A DNA stretch of 51,057 nt from CAYWPG01 sp964460035 (lineage in GTDB: Bacteria; Pseudomonadota; Gammaproteobacteria; Nitrococcales; AK92): assembly GCA_964460035.1 (NCBI GenBank), contig CAYWPG010000029.1:1-51057 (forward strand), given 5' to 3'. The notes under the pieces are model-generated. The model was not told where the DNA came from. It saw only the letters and a list, made by a program, of their open reading frames with translations, and searched no databases. A program made the translations under genes and the position numbers. Positions 24,088 to 33,294 of the stretch are shown piece by piece. Every line of letters begins with the position of its first letter. Positions within the stretch are counted from its first letter, which is position 1.

Positions 24088-25466
24088 GCCGGTGCCTGGA
24101 CCTCCGCGCGCATCTGCAGCCGCTCTAGCAACTGCTGATGAATGCCGCCAAAGGCCCCGTTGCTCATGACCAGGATGTGGTCGCCGGCAACGGCAGCGGA
24201 GACGACCGCCTCGGCCAGCGCTTCCACGGAGTCGGAAACCAGCGCTCGCTCGCCCAGGCTGGCCACAGCACTGTCTACACGCCACTGCAGGCCCGGCGGC
24301 TGCAGCAGGAAGCTGCGGTCGGCGCCGGCAAGCGCATGCGCCAGCTCGTCTTTGTGAACACCCAGCCGCATCGTGTTCGAGCGCGGTTCCACAACGGCCA
24401 ACACCCGGCCACTGCCGGCTTGTGCCCGCAGCGCCGCTATGGTCGCTTCGATAGCTGTAGGGTGATGCGCGAAGTCGTCGATGACTCGCACGCCCGCCGC
24501 TTCTCCCCGCAGTTCGAGCCGGCGCTTGACGCCGCGGAACTCGGCTAGCGCGGCCGCGCCCACGGCCAGCGGCACCCCCACATGCCGCGCAGCCAGCAGC
24601 GCGGCAAGTGCATTGTGCGCATTGTGCAGCCCGCCCAGCGGCCAGCTTACGCGCACCTGTTCGCGGCCGCCCTGGAGCACGCTGAACGCGCGTCCGTCTT
24701 CGCTGAGCGCACCGACTTGCCAGTCGCTCTGCGTCTGGCCGCCGAAGCGTTCTACAGGTGTCCAGCAGCCCTGGGCCAGGGTTTGCTCTACGGCCTCCTG
24801 GGCGCCGTTGGCAATAATCAACCCGTTACCGGGGACGGTGCGGATCAGGTGATGAAACTGCCGCTGAATCGCCGCAAGGTCGGGGAAGATGTCCGCATGA
24901 TCGTATTCCAGGTTGTTGACGATCAGCGTGCGCGGACGGAAATGCACGAATTTGGAGCGCTTGTCGAAGAACGCGCTGTCGTACTCATCGGCTTCGATAA
25001 CGAAGAACGGGCTTTCGCCAAGCCGGGCCGAGCGGCCAAAGTTGACCGGTACGCCCCCGATCAGAAAGCCGGGTTTCAAGCCGGCGTACTCGAGTATCCA
25101 GGCCAGTATGCTGGCCGTGGTGGTCTTGCCGTGGGTACCGCTGACGGCCAGGACCCAGCGATCGCGCAGTACCTGTTCTGCAAGCCACTGCGGTCCCGAG
25201 CTGTAGTCCAGTCCGGTGTTGAGCAAATGCTCGATCACGGGATTGCCGCGGCTGAGCGCGTTGCCGACCACGACACAGTCCGGTGCCGAGTCCAGCTGCT
25301 CGGCGTCGTAGCCTTCGTGCAGAGCGATGCCATGCTCGGCGAGCATGGTGCTCATGGGGGGGTAAACGCCGCTGTCTGCGCCAGTGACCGTATGGCCCGC
25401 TTCGCGCGCGATCAGAGCGACTCCGCCCATGAACGTGCCGCATATGCCGAGGATGTGAACGTGCAT
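24084..25466 (-). CDS. mpl: UDP-N-acetylmuramate:tripeptide ligase
   Basis: Attaches recycled L-Ala-gamma-D-Glu-meso-DAP tripeptide to UDP-MurNAc, linking cell-wall recycling to synthesis. It has 460 residues with the Mur-ligase layout. It opens with HVHILGICGTFMGGVALIAREAGHTVTGAD. The ATP loop VSGTHGKTTTASILAWILE lies near residue 108, IEADEYDSAFFDKRSKF near 175, and VIDDFAHHPTAIEATI near 320. It is the first gene of the mpl-ubiX-LON set. anmK, in the same recycling pathway, lies at 47.0 kb. Confidence 0.96.
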   Translation of the reverse strand: MHVHILGICGTFMGGVALIAREAGHTVTGADSGVYPPMSTMLAEHGIALHEGYDAEQLDSAPDCVVVGNALSRGNPVIEHLLNTGLDYSSGPQWLAEQVLRDRWVLAVSGTHGKTTTASILAWILEYAGLKPGFLIGGVPVNFGRSARLGESPFFVIEADEYDSAFFDKRSKFVHFRPRTLIVNNLEYDHADIFPDLAAIQRQFHHLIRTVPGNGLIIANGAQEAVEQTLAQGCWTPVERFGGQTQSDWQVGALSEDGRAFSVLQGGREQVRVSWPLGGLHNAHNALAALLAARHVGVPLAVGAAALAEFRGVKRRLELRGEAAGVRVIDDFAHHPTAIEATIAALRAQAGSGRVLAVVEPRSNTMRLGVHKDELAHALAGADRSFLLQPPGLQWRVDSAVASLGERALVSDSVEALAEAVVSAAVAGDHILVMSNGAFGGIHQQLLERLQMRAEVQAPA

Positions 25467-25938
25467 GAAAGGCTATCCTCCTGGGTTTGATTGATGGTAG
25501 CACGCGCTTGTCGCGGGCCAAATAAAGCCACAGGGCAGTTCCGATCTTGCAGCTAGCCCTAGGAAACACGGCCATGGGCGGCCATTCTTTCTGTATATTG
25601 CAACGACATTCGCGCTCGCTATCTTAAGGAAGAATGCAGGCTGCGGGCAGCGATCATGCACGCAAGACCCGCCAAGCCGGCCGCATCGCATCGGCGGAGC
25701 GCGTCTGTGCGGTGTTTTGACCTTGCTTTCTGCGTCGCCCCTCGTGCGTCAGCGCCTGGCGAGGCGGCGGTACGATTTGAGTGCGGACCCTAATACCACG
25801 ATAACAAGACGGGGCGCCGACCGGGTCCGCGCGCCTACCAGCGGGACGGGTGGCGCACGGCTGCCTCCATGCAGAGATTCATCCGGTTCCGGTGTCGCCA
25901 GGATCTGTCGATGCCGGAGGCTATCGAAGGAGGGTCGA
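25467..25938. other. Divergent spacer between mpl and cfa
   Basis: These 472 bases separate divergent mpl and cfa and should hold both promoters. I see no convincing -35/-10 pair and no gene. An open frame in the cfa reading frame runs back to 25717, but it lacks family sequence and the strong ribosome binding site is at 25928-25935. Confidence 0.5.
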
Positions 25939-27159
25939 ATGCAGGTTGAGAAGCTGTTGGAACGCCAGATCAAGCAGGGCTCCCTGGTCCTGGTGCTGCC
26001 TGATGGCTCGCGCCAGCTCTACGGCAGCGGCGAGCCGACTGCCGAGTGGCATGTGCACGATCGCAAGGCGCTGCTACGGATTGCTGCCGATCCGGAGTTC
26101 ATGCTCGGGGAGACCTATATGGACGGCGCCTGGGATGCGGGGGAGCCGGGTCTGCTGGCTCTTCTGCAGGTGCTGATGGTGAACTTCCCGCCCGCCGAGC
26201 GCGGCTTCGGGCGCGCCCTGGGAATGCTGCTCAAGCCGCTGCAGCAGTGGAACCGGATCTCCGCCGCGCGGCGCAACGTGGCCAGCCACTACGATTTGGA
26301 GGAAGACCTGTTCCGCAGCTTCCTGAGCGCCGATATGCAGTACTCCTGCGCCTATTTTCGGCTGCCGGAGATGGATCTGGAGGCGGCGCAACAAGCGAAG
26401 AGCGAGCACATTCGGCGCAAGCTGCTGCTTGAGCCCGGCATGAAGGTGCTGGACATAGGATGCGGCTGGGGCGGCCTGGCGATCTACTTGGCACGCGAAG
26501 CGGGCGTGCACGTCACGGGGCTGACGCTATCGCAGGAGCAGCACAGGGCTGCCATCGAGCGAGTGCGGCGTGCCGGGTTGGAGGGGCAGGTGGAGATCCT
26601 GCTGGAGGATTACCGCGAACATGCCAAGCGCTACGATCGGGTTGTGAGCGTGGGCATGTTCGAGCACGTGGGCACGCCGTATTACCGTACCTATTTCAAT
26701 AAGGTCAAACAGGTACTGCATGAGGACGGCATAGCACTCATACACACCATCGGGCGCTGCGGATCGGCGGGATCGGGTACCAACCCCTGGATTCGGCGCT
26801 ACATTTTCCCCGGCGGCTACATCCCCGCCATGTCGGAAGCCATGAAGGCCATCGAGCGCAGCGGCCTGTACACGGCCGACGTGGAGGTGTTGCGTCTGCA
26901 CTATGCCAAGACGCTGTCCTGTTGGCAGCAGCGCTTCCAGCGTGTGCGGGAGCACTATGCGCAGCAAAAAGGGGAGCGCTTCTGTCGCATGTGGGAGTTC
27001 TACCTGACCGCGTGCGAAGCGGCGTTCCGCTGGCGCGGTCTGGTGGTTTTCCAGTTTCAGCTGGCCCGCTCGTTGACGGCGGTGCCTATTACGCGCGATT
27101 ACCTTTACCCGCCCGCGGATCTGCCCGCAGGCACAGCCGGTCGGATCCGGGCGGTTTAG
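25939..27159 (+). CDS. cfa: Cyclopropane-fatty-acyl-phospholipid synthase
   Basis: Transfers a methylene group from SAM to unsaturated acyl chains of membrane phospholipids, usually in stationary phase or acid stress. The protein has 406 residues from the ATG at 25939, behind GAAGGAGGG. The SAM site is MKVLDIGCGWGGLAIYLARE near residue 170. VVSVGMFEHVGTPYYRTYFNKV lies near 235, and the IRRYIFPGGYIPAMSE and HYAKTLSCWQQRFQ segments follow. The usual N-terminal accessory domain covers about 1-130. An upstream extension to 25717 looks artefactual. Confidence 0.95.
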   Translation: MQVEKLLERQIKQGSLVLVLPDGSRQLYGSGEPTAEWHVHDRKALLRIAADPEFMLGETYMDGAWDAGEPGLLALLQVLMVNFPPAERGFGRALGMLLKPLQQWNRISAARRNVASHYDLEEDLFRSFLSADMQYSCAYFRLPEMDLEAAQQAKSEHIRRKLLLEPGMKVLDIGCGWGGLAIYLAREAGVHVTGLTLSQEQHRAAIERVRRAGLEGQVEILLEDYREHAKRYDRVVSVGMFEHVGTPYYRTYFNKVKQVLHEDGIALIHTIGRCGSAGSGTNPWIRRYIFPGGYIPAMSEAMKAIERSGLYTADVEVLRLHYAKTLSCWQQRFQRVREHYAQQKGERFCRMWEFYLTACEAAFRWRGLVVFQFQLARSLTAVPITRDYLYPPADLPAGTAGRIRAV

Positions 27160-27241
27160 GGTTTCCGGCAACGCCCAGGCAGGTCTGCGTGGCGCCTGAC
27201 GGGATGGACCGGCAAGGCGCGCTGGAGCTGGCGGAAGGCAT

Positions 27242-27309
27242 GCGCCCGGAAGAGTGCTGTCACGGTCGCGGGCAGCACTCTTGGCATGAGGCCTGCTGCT
27301 TCCGGGCGC
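27242..27309. terminator. Nested inverted repeat between cfa and glpX
   Basis: An inner ten-base stem AAGAGTGCTG (27250-27259) with CAGCACTCTT (27273-27282) sits inside an outer eleven-base perfect stem GCGCCCGGAAG (27242-27252) with CTTCCGGGCGC (27299-27309). The two share three bases on the left, so they compete at the junction. It lies between the convergent stops of cfa and glpX and can act for both strands. No U tract is present. Confidence 0.65.
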
Positions 27310-27359
27310 GAAGCCTGCCGAGCCGCTTCAGCGGTCCGGTTTCGCCGTCAGCCGCTCAA

Positions 27360-28328
<969 letters not shown>

Positions 28329-28802
28329 CGAGTACCACCTGCCTTCTTCTGTTGTGGAGGAAAGCGCCGGACGCTACGGCGGCCGACAACCGCGGCGAAT
28401 CGTGTGGCGCAATCGATAACGGTATTCTGGCCGCATACTCCTTGCTGGCGCGGCCGCGCGCCAATGATACCTCACGCCAATGCAAGAGATGGCTTCTTGT
28501 AGCGTTTCGGCAAAGGCATCGGCTCGCTGTGCCAACCCGGTGCGGCTTGCCGCTGCGCCGGACGAGCCCGGCCGGGCCGCCGCTGGGCTTGAGGGACTCC
28601 AAGGGAGCATGCGCCGTTAACGAAACGCATGATCGTCATATAGCGGTACGGAAAATGGGCTCCAAAAAGCCAGCTCTCGCCCGCAGGTAACAAGCCGCTT
28701 TTGCGCAGACGCGCGCCCAGATCTTAGTTGCCTTATAATCCGCGCCAGCCGCCGGTGCTGGCCGGCCGCGTTTGGTACTACTTTTATCGGATTGGAGACA
28801 TC
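28329..28802. other. Divergent spacer between glpX and ppa
   Basis: A 474-base non-coding region. The only clear signal is TATAAT at 28734-28739, a perfect -10 box about 65 bases before the ppa ATG, though no good -35 lies 15-19 bases upstream of it. Short open frames here have no ribosome binding site or protein-like sequence. Confidence 0.55.
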
Positions 28803-29336
28803 ATGAGCCTGGACAGCATCACCCCTGGCAAGGCAGTGCCCGACGACATCAATGTGATCATCGAAATCCCCGCCCACGCCGACCCGGTCAAGTACGAGGT
28901 CGATAAGGACAGCGGGGTCATGGCGGTAGACCGCTTCATGGCCACGGCCATGCACTACCCGTGCAACTACGGCTATATCCCGAACACGCTGTGCGAGGAC
29001 GGCGATCCGGCCGACGTGCTCGTGATCACGCCGCATCCGGTGATCACCGGCTCGGTTATTCGTTGCCGCCCGCTGGGCGTGCTGGCCATGACCGACGAGT
29101 CGGGCGGCGATGCCAAGATTCTGGCTGTGCCGGTCAGCAAGCTCACCACCATGTACGACAACATCAAGTCCATCGACGACCTGCCGCAGGTGACGCTGGA
29201 TCAGATCGCGCACTTCTTCGAGCACTACAAGGATCTCGAAAAGGGCAAGTGGGTGAAGATCGACGGCTGGCACGGTGTCGAGGCGGCTCGCCAAGAGATT
29301 CTGGCCGCCGTGGAGCGCTATAAAGCCAGTAAATAA
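28803..29336 (+). CDS. ppa: Inorganic pyrophosphatase
   Basis: Soluble family I enzyme that hydrolyses pyrophosphate and so drives biosynthetic reactions forward. It has 177 residues, one more than the Escherichia coli enzyme. Active-site segments are INVIIEIPAHADPVKYEVDK, YPCNYGYIPNTLCEDGDPADVLVI with the Asp metal ligands, and AKILAVP and LEKGKWVKIDGW near the end. TTGGAGACATC lies before the ATG. A perfect TATAAT at 28734-28739 probably belongs to its promoter. Confidence 0.97.
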   Translation: MSLDSITPGKAVPDDINVIIEIPAHADPVKYEVDKDSGVMAVDRFMATAMHYPCNYGYIPNTLCEDGDPADVLVITPHPVITGSVIRCRPLGVLAMTDESGGDAKILAVPVSKLTTMYDNIKSIDDLPQVTLDQIAHFFEHYKDLEKGKWVKIDGWHGVEAARQEILAAVERYKASK

Positions 29337-29540
29337 AGGGCGCCCCTCGCGCTGCGATGCGGCGGTGCATCATTGGGGGGTTGGCCCGCTAGCGGCCGCT
29401 CCCCATATCACCGGTTCGTTGGGCTGGACTTCCGCTCTAGGAGTCGTGATAATCCCCGCAATCTCGCAGCGAGCACACTGGCTCCGGGTTCGCCGTGGCG
29501 TGTGCCGCTTATGCCGCTAAAACGGCTGGAGGAAGGATCC

Positions 29541-29867
29541 ATGGCTAGGGTAATGACCACCAAGCAGCTTGCCCGCGAGAATCGCTCTTACGCATCTACT
29601 GGTGGCGTCAGCCAAAACAATCGCGGCCACGGTTTCAGACCCGCCTTCCTGGATACCGCGACCGGTATTGTCTACCTCTCGTGTAATCAACAAGGCTCCC
29701 TTGCTCCGTTCCACTGTTTGGACGGTTTGCCGTCGGAACTGGTCGAGGCGCGCGATGCCTGTGGGCGGGTGATTGCCGTCAAGCCGACAGTGCAGGCCGG
29801 GTTCGAACGCGATGGCGTTTTTTACAGCCGGGACGAAGCCGCGGCTGTAGTCGGTCGGGAAAGTTGA
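29541..29867 (+). CDS. Conserved protein of unknown function, 108 residues
   Basis: The start at 29541 has a very good GGAGGAAGGATCC ahead, so this is a real gene, though the frame opens further up. It encodes 108 residues, soluble, with no signal or membrane segment. Features are NRSYASTGGVSQNNRGHGFRPAF, then LDTATGIVYLSCNQQG, LPSELVEARDACGRVIAVKPTVQAGFERDGVFYSRDEAAAV. The GFRPAF-DTATG-VYLS pattern recalls a family of small uncharacterised proteobacterial proteins. It lies between ppa and prmA on the same strand. I assign no function. Confidence 0.85.
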   Translation: MARVMTTKQLARENRSYASTGGVSQNNRGHGFRPAFLDTATGIVYLSCNQQGSLAPFHCLDGLPSELVEARDACGRVIAVKPTVQAGFERDGVFYSRDEAAAVVGRES

Positions 29868-29938
29868 CTGTAGCTGGATCTATCCATTCTCTCTAACTGC
29901 GAACCTCGCGCGCCTGAAAGCGCCTGACGGGCGTCTGC

Positions 29939-30826
29939 ATGCCATTCCTACAAGTCACACTGGAAGTCAGCGCGGAGGAGTGTCCGCCGCTGGAAGAAGC
30001 GCTAGAGGAGCTGGGCGCGCTAGCTATTACCTATGCCGATCCGGGCGGCAAGCCGGTATTGGAGCCCGGCGTGGGGGAGAGCCCGCTTTGGGAGCGCGTG
30101 CAGCTCATTGCGCTGTTCGACGACGAAACTCCCGAGCGCGCGGTGCGCAACGCGCTCGTGCAGGCCAAGCCGGATCTCGCGGAGGATGCGCTGCTGGTCG
30201 AGCGATTGGAGGATCGCAGCTGGGAGCGCGCCTGGATGGACGACTTTCGCCCCATGCGTTTCGGCGACAGGCTATGGGTGTGCCCTAGCACCGAGGAGCC
30301 GCCCGATCCCGCGGCGGTGAACCTGCGCTTGGATCCGGGGCTTGCGTTCGGGACCGGTACCCATCCAACCACTGCGCTGTGCTTGCGGTGGCTGGACCGT
30401 ATAGACCTCTCCGGGCAAAGAGTCGTCGACTTCGGTTGCGGCTCGGGAATACTCGCCATCGCGGCGTTGCTGCTGGGGGCGGAGCATTGCTGGGGTGTGG
30501 ACAACGACCCGCAGGCCTTGCTGGCGAGCGCGGACAACGCGGAGCGTAACGGCGTTCGTGAGCGGTTGACGCTGCTGGCGGCGGCCGATGCGTCGCTTGG
30601 GCCTGTGGACGGAGTGGTGGCGAATATCCTGGCCGGCGTGCTTATCGAGCTGGCGCCGATGCTGCAAAGCCTGGTGCGCCCCGGCGGCTGGCTGGCGCTG
30701 TCAGGCATACTGACCGACCAGGCGCCGGCGGTCGCTCAAGCCTACGAGCCGTGGTTCGAGATCGCCGAACCGCAAGAGCAGGAGGGCTGGGTGCTGCTAC
30801 ATGGGCAAAAGCTGCCAGCCTTATAG
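29939..30826 (+). CDS. prmA: Ribosomal protein L11 methyltransferase
   Basis: Methylates the N-terminus and lysines of ribosomal protein L11 using SAM. The 295-residue protein begins MPFLQVTLEVSAEECPPLEEALEELGALAITYAD. It has a central WERAWMDDFRPMRFGDRLWVCPS, LDPGLAFGTGTHPTTALCLRWLD, the SAM motif VVDFGCGSGILAIAALLLGA near residue 160, and VVANILAGVLIELAPML. The ribosome binding site is weak. The DUF3426-type gene follows on the same strand, as in many gammaproteobacteria. Confidence 0.96.
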   Translation: MPFLQVTLEVSAEECPPLEEALEELGALAITYADPGGKPVLEPGVGESPLWERVQLIALFDDETPERAVRNALVQAKPDLAEDALLVERLEDRSWERAWMDDFRPMRFGDRLWVCPSTEEPPDPAAVNLRLDPGLAFGTGTHPTTALCLRWLDRIDLSGQRVVDFGCGSGILAIAALLLGAEHCWGVDNDPQALLASADNAERNGVRERLTLLAAADASLGPVDGVVANILAGVLIELAPMLQSLVRPGGWLALSGILTDQAPAVAQAYEPWFEIAEPQEQEGWVLLHGQKLPAL

Positions 30827-30953
30827 GCTGGTAGTGCATTCGCGCGCAACCGGCCTGCGGCCGGCTCCCCTCGCGCTGGATACTGTGCGCCCATCGGCTT
30901 TACAACGGTTGACGCCGCGACCGACAATGGGGCGTCTTCGTCGGGAATTTTCC

Positions 30954-32215
30954 ATGTATACCCAATGCGACAGCTGCTACACGGTGTTTCACGTAACGCC
31001 GCAACACTTGCGCGTTGCCGGGGGGCGTGTCTGCTGCTGTTTGTGTAACAGCCCTTTCAACGCGTTAGACAGCTTATGCGAAGAGCTGCCTCCCGAACTC
31101 ACCGCCGAGCACTACTCAAAGCGTACAAGCTCGTTCACACCGTTGCTAGCAGAGCCCGCTGCTCTTATGGACGAGCCCATGCAGCGGCAATCCANNNNNN
31201 NNNNNNNNNNNNNNNNNNNNNNNNNNNNNNNNNNNNNNNNNNNNNNNNNNNNNNNNNNNNNNNNNNNNNNNNNNNNNNNNNNNNNNNNNNNNNNCCGCCG
31301 TTCCCTGCTAGCGAGCAGGAGGCAATGGCGGAGCATGACGCGGCCGATGCAGCGGAGTGGTCTGCGGATGATCTCGATACAGACCCACAGGATGTAGATC
31401 CAGCTATGGACACCGGGCACGTTGCCGGTGCCGATGCGTTGGAGGCGGCCGAGACGATTGCGCCGGAAGAGGCGGACGACCCCGTGTCGCTAGCCGACGA
31501 GCCAATATGCGCTCAGGATGAGGCGCCATCGGACGATCATAGCGGCAGCGATGCTCAGCGAGTTCGCGCCGAGGACGCAGCCGCGGACAAGAGCGCCGCG
31601 CGGCGCGAGCCGGCGGCAGTGCCCGACATAGACAGCCTGGTGCCCGGCGAGGACGAGTTGCCTGCGCTGACTGTGGAGGATCTGCGCGAGTTCGCGCCCT
31701 TCGAGGAGCCGGTGCTGTCTGCTCCGCCGGCTCCGGCGGCTCGGAACTGGGCAACCGTAGGCTGGTCGGCCGGCATCGTACTGCTGCTGGTCGTATTGCT
31801 GTTGCAGGCGGCCTATGCGGCGCGCGTCGAGCTTGCGCGCTACCCCGCGCTGCGGCCGCTGCTGGCGCAACTATGCGCGGTGACCGGATGCGAGCTGCCG
31901 CCGCGGCGGGCGGTGGATAAAATCCGCATTCTCGAGCGGCGCATCGTCGCCCACCCGTCGGAGGAGAATGCGCTGCTGGTGGAGGCACGGATTCGTAACG
32001 AGGCGGGATTCGCGCAGCCCTTCCCTCAAATGCGCATAGCCTTCTTCGATCATAATGGGCAGGTTACCGCGCAGCGCTGGTTCACGCCGCAGGAGTATCT
32101 GCAGGAACAGGTTGCCGACGATGCGCAAATGCCTGTTGCCAGCTCGGTGTCGGTGCGGCTTGAGCTGGTCGATCCGGGAGAGGGCAGCGATAACTACGAA
32201 CTGGGCTTTCGGTGA
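30954..32215 (+). CDS. Zinc-ribbon DUF3426-type membrane protein, interrupted by an assembly gap
   Basis: The N-terminal part (from 30954) has two CxxC pairs, CDSC (Cys 5, 8) and CCCLC, typical of an MJ0042-type zinc ribbon. A 100-N gap follows at 31195-31294. After it the reading continues in another frame: a very acidic linker to about base 31700, one membrane helix (GWSAGIVLLLVVLLLQAAY) and a C-terminal DUF3426 domain with RRAVDKIRILERRIVAHPSEENALLVEARIRNEAG and PQEYL. The frames differ only because the N count is arbitrary: an intact gene needs a true gap length of 2 modulo 3. The family has no firm function and often precedes dusB-fis. Confidence 0.88.
31195..31294. other. Assembly gap of 100 N
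   Basis: Exactly 100 unknown bases, the conventional placeholder for a gap of unknown size. It falls in the acidic, probably repetitive linker of the DUF3426-type gene, which may be why the assembly broke here. Confidence 0.98.
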
Positions 32216-32470
32216 GCCTGGCCAAGCGGCGACAGGCGCCTTTGGCTAGCTAGCCCGGCGCTTCGGTGCGGGCGGTATAGCCCATGCTGTCGGCGGCCGC
32301 TCTGAAGTCCCTCGTGCGGCACTGATCAGCCCGACCGGCGGCCGCCCTTTCAACTCGCGGCCGTTTGGGGGTATCATTTCGCGTTCGCGCCGCAGGATGC
32401 GCGGCGCTGCCTACGGCCAGAACGTCTAAACTATCCTCTGCCACCCTTAGTCTCGGTTGCCTGCGCGTAA

Positions 32471-32776
32471 ATGATTATGGAAGAACAAGCGATCACCGGC
32501 CGTGCGCACGAGCCTGCACGCAATGAGTTGCAGGGCGGTGAGGGAGTGGGACCCATTCGGGCGTGCGTCAGCGAGGCTCTGGCGTCCTACTTCGAAACGC
32601 TCAAGGGACATGACTGCGACGGTCTTTACAAGTTGGTTCTGGCGGAGGTCGAGATTCCTCTGCTAGAGGCGGTTATGCGACACTGCGGCGGCAACCAGAC
32701 GCGCGCCGCCCAGATGTTGGGAATCAACCGCGGAACATTGCGCAAGAAGCTCCAGCAATACGGTTTGGATCAATAA
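32471..32776 (+). CDS. fis: Nucleoid protein Fis
   Basis: A 101-residue DNA-bending regulator of rRNA and growth-phase genes. The C-terminal helix-turn-helix ETLKGHDCDGLYKLVLAEVEIPLLEAVMRHCGGNQTRAAQMLGINRGTLRKKLQQYGL is diagnostic. The N-terminus is short and variable, as usual. The first ATG at 32471 and the next at 32477 are both possible starts. In most gammaproteobacteria dusB sits just upstream. Here 255 bases of non-coding DNA separate it from the DUF3426-type gene. Confidence 0.96.
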   Translation: MIMEEQAITGRAHEPARNELQGGEGVGPIRACVSEALASYFETLKGHDCDGLYKLVLAEVEIPLLEAVMRHCGGNQTRAAQMLGINRGTLRKKLQQYGLDQ

Positions 32777-32791
32777 TCTCTACTCGCTCAT

Positions 32792-32819
32792 GCGCCTGCG
32801 CAGGGATTTGCGCAGGCGC
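32792..32819 (+). terminator. Hairpin after fis
   Basis: An eleven-base perfect stem GCGCCTGCGCA / TGCGCAGGCGC with a six-base loop begins 15 bases after the fis stop. It lacks a U tract. Confidence 0.65.
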
Positions 32820-32999
32820 GCACTCTATACCCATCAATGCGGCCAGCACCGCGCTGTACGTTGAATGCCATGCCAGAAGCGCTCGCTCTTGTCGGGCGCC
32901 GGGCAGGCGCTGGCGCGTGCGCCGCGGATTCCATGTCCTAGATCGAGCGGTCCAAGGCGCATAGTCAGCGCGATTTTCGATTGAGGCGAAAGTCGCCCG

Positions 33000-33029
33000 G
33001 TGGGCGCGGCCCCTCGGCCGCGAATCTCC
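33000..33029. repeat. REP-like GC palindrome, copy 3
   Basis: CGCGGCC (33005-33011) pairs with GGCCGCG (33016-33022) around a four-base loop, preceded by GTGGG and followed by AATCTCC. This is the best-formed of the three similar elements (others at 350-377 and 8276-8301). Confidence 0.5.
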
Positions 33030-33222
33030 GCCTCATCCGCCGGCTTTGAAAAAGTCCTTTGCGCTCGGGGGGCACCGTGCTCGAATCCTCGCCTGGTGAT
33101 AAAGCGTTCCGGTGGGGGCGGGGGCAGGCTCGGGCAGACGTGCCATGAAGCGGCAGGCGAGCGGCTCAAAGGGCCGGTTCCATGGCTTATTGGCGCCAAT
33201 GTCGGCGCATAATCCGGGCGCG

Positions 33223-33250
33223 TTCATCGCGCGCCGTAATCCGCTATAAT
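33223..33250 (+). promoter_or_regulatory. Probable purH promoter
   Basis: A perfect -10 TATAAT at 33245-33250 lies 45 bases before the purH ATG, with a poor -35 TTCATC at 33223-33228 (16-base spacer). No purine-repressor operator is recognisable. Confidence 0.5.
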
Positions 33251-33294
33251 GCGGGCCCTTCAAAGCCACCTTATCAACGAAGGGAATCTGCCCT

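Larger units (their letters stand above)
32777..33294. other. Non-coding spacer between fis and purH
   Basis: This 518-base region holds the hairpin after fis, a REP-like element at 33000-33029 and the probable purH promoter at 33223-33250. I examined it for a tRNA because of a CTCGAATCC run near 33090 but could not build an acceptor stem. No gene is supported. Confidence 0.6.

Noticed and set aside
25717..25938. N-terminal extension of cfa
   Set aside because: No family sequence in the extension, and the strong ribosome binding site is directly before 25939.
33060..33130. tRNA suggested by a CTCGAATCC run
   Set aside because: No matching acceptor, D-arm or anticodon stem could be built around it.
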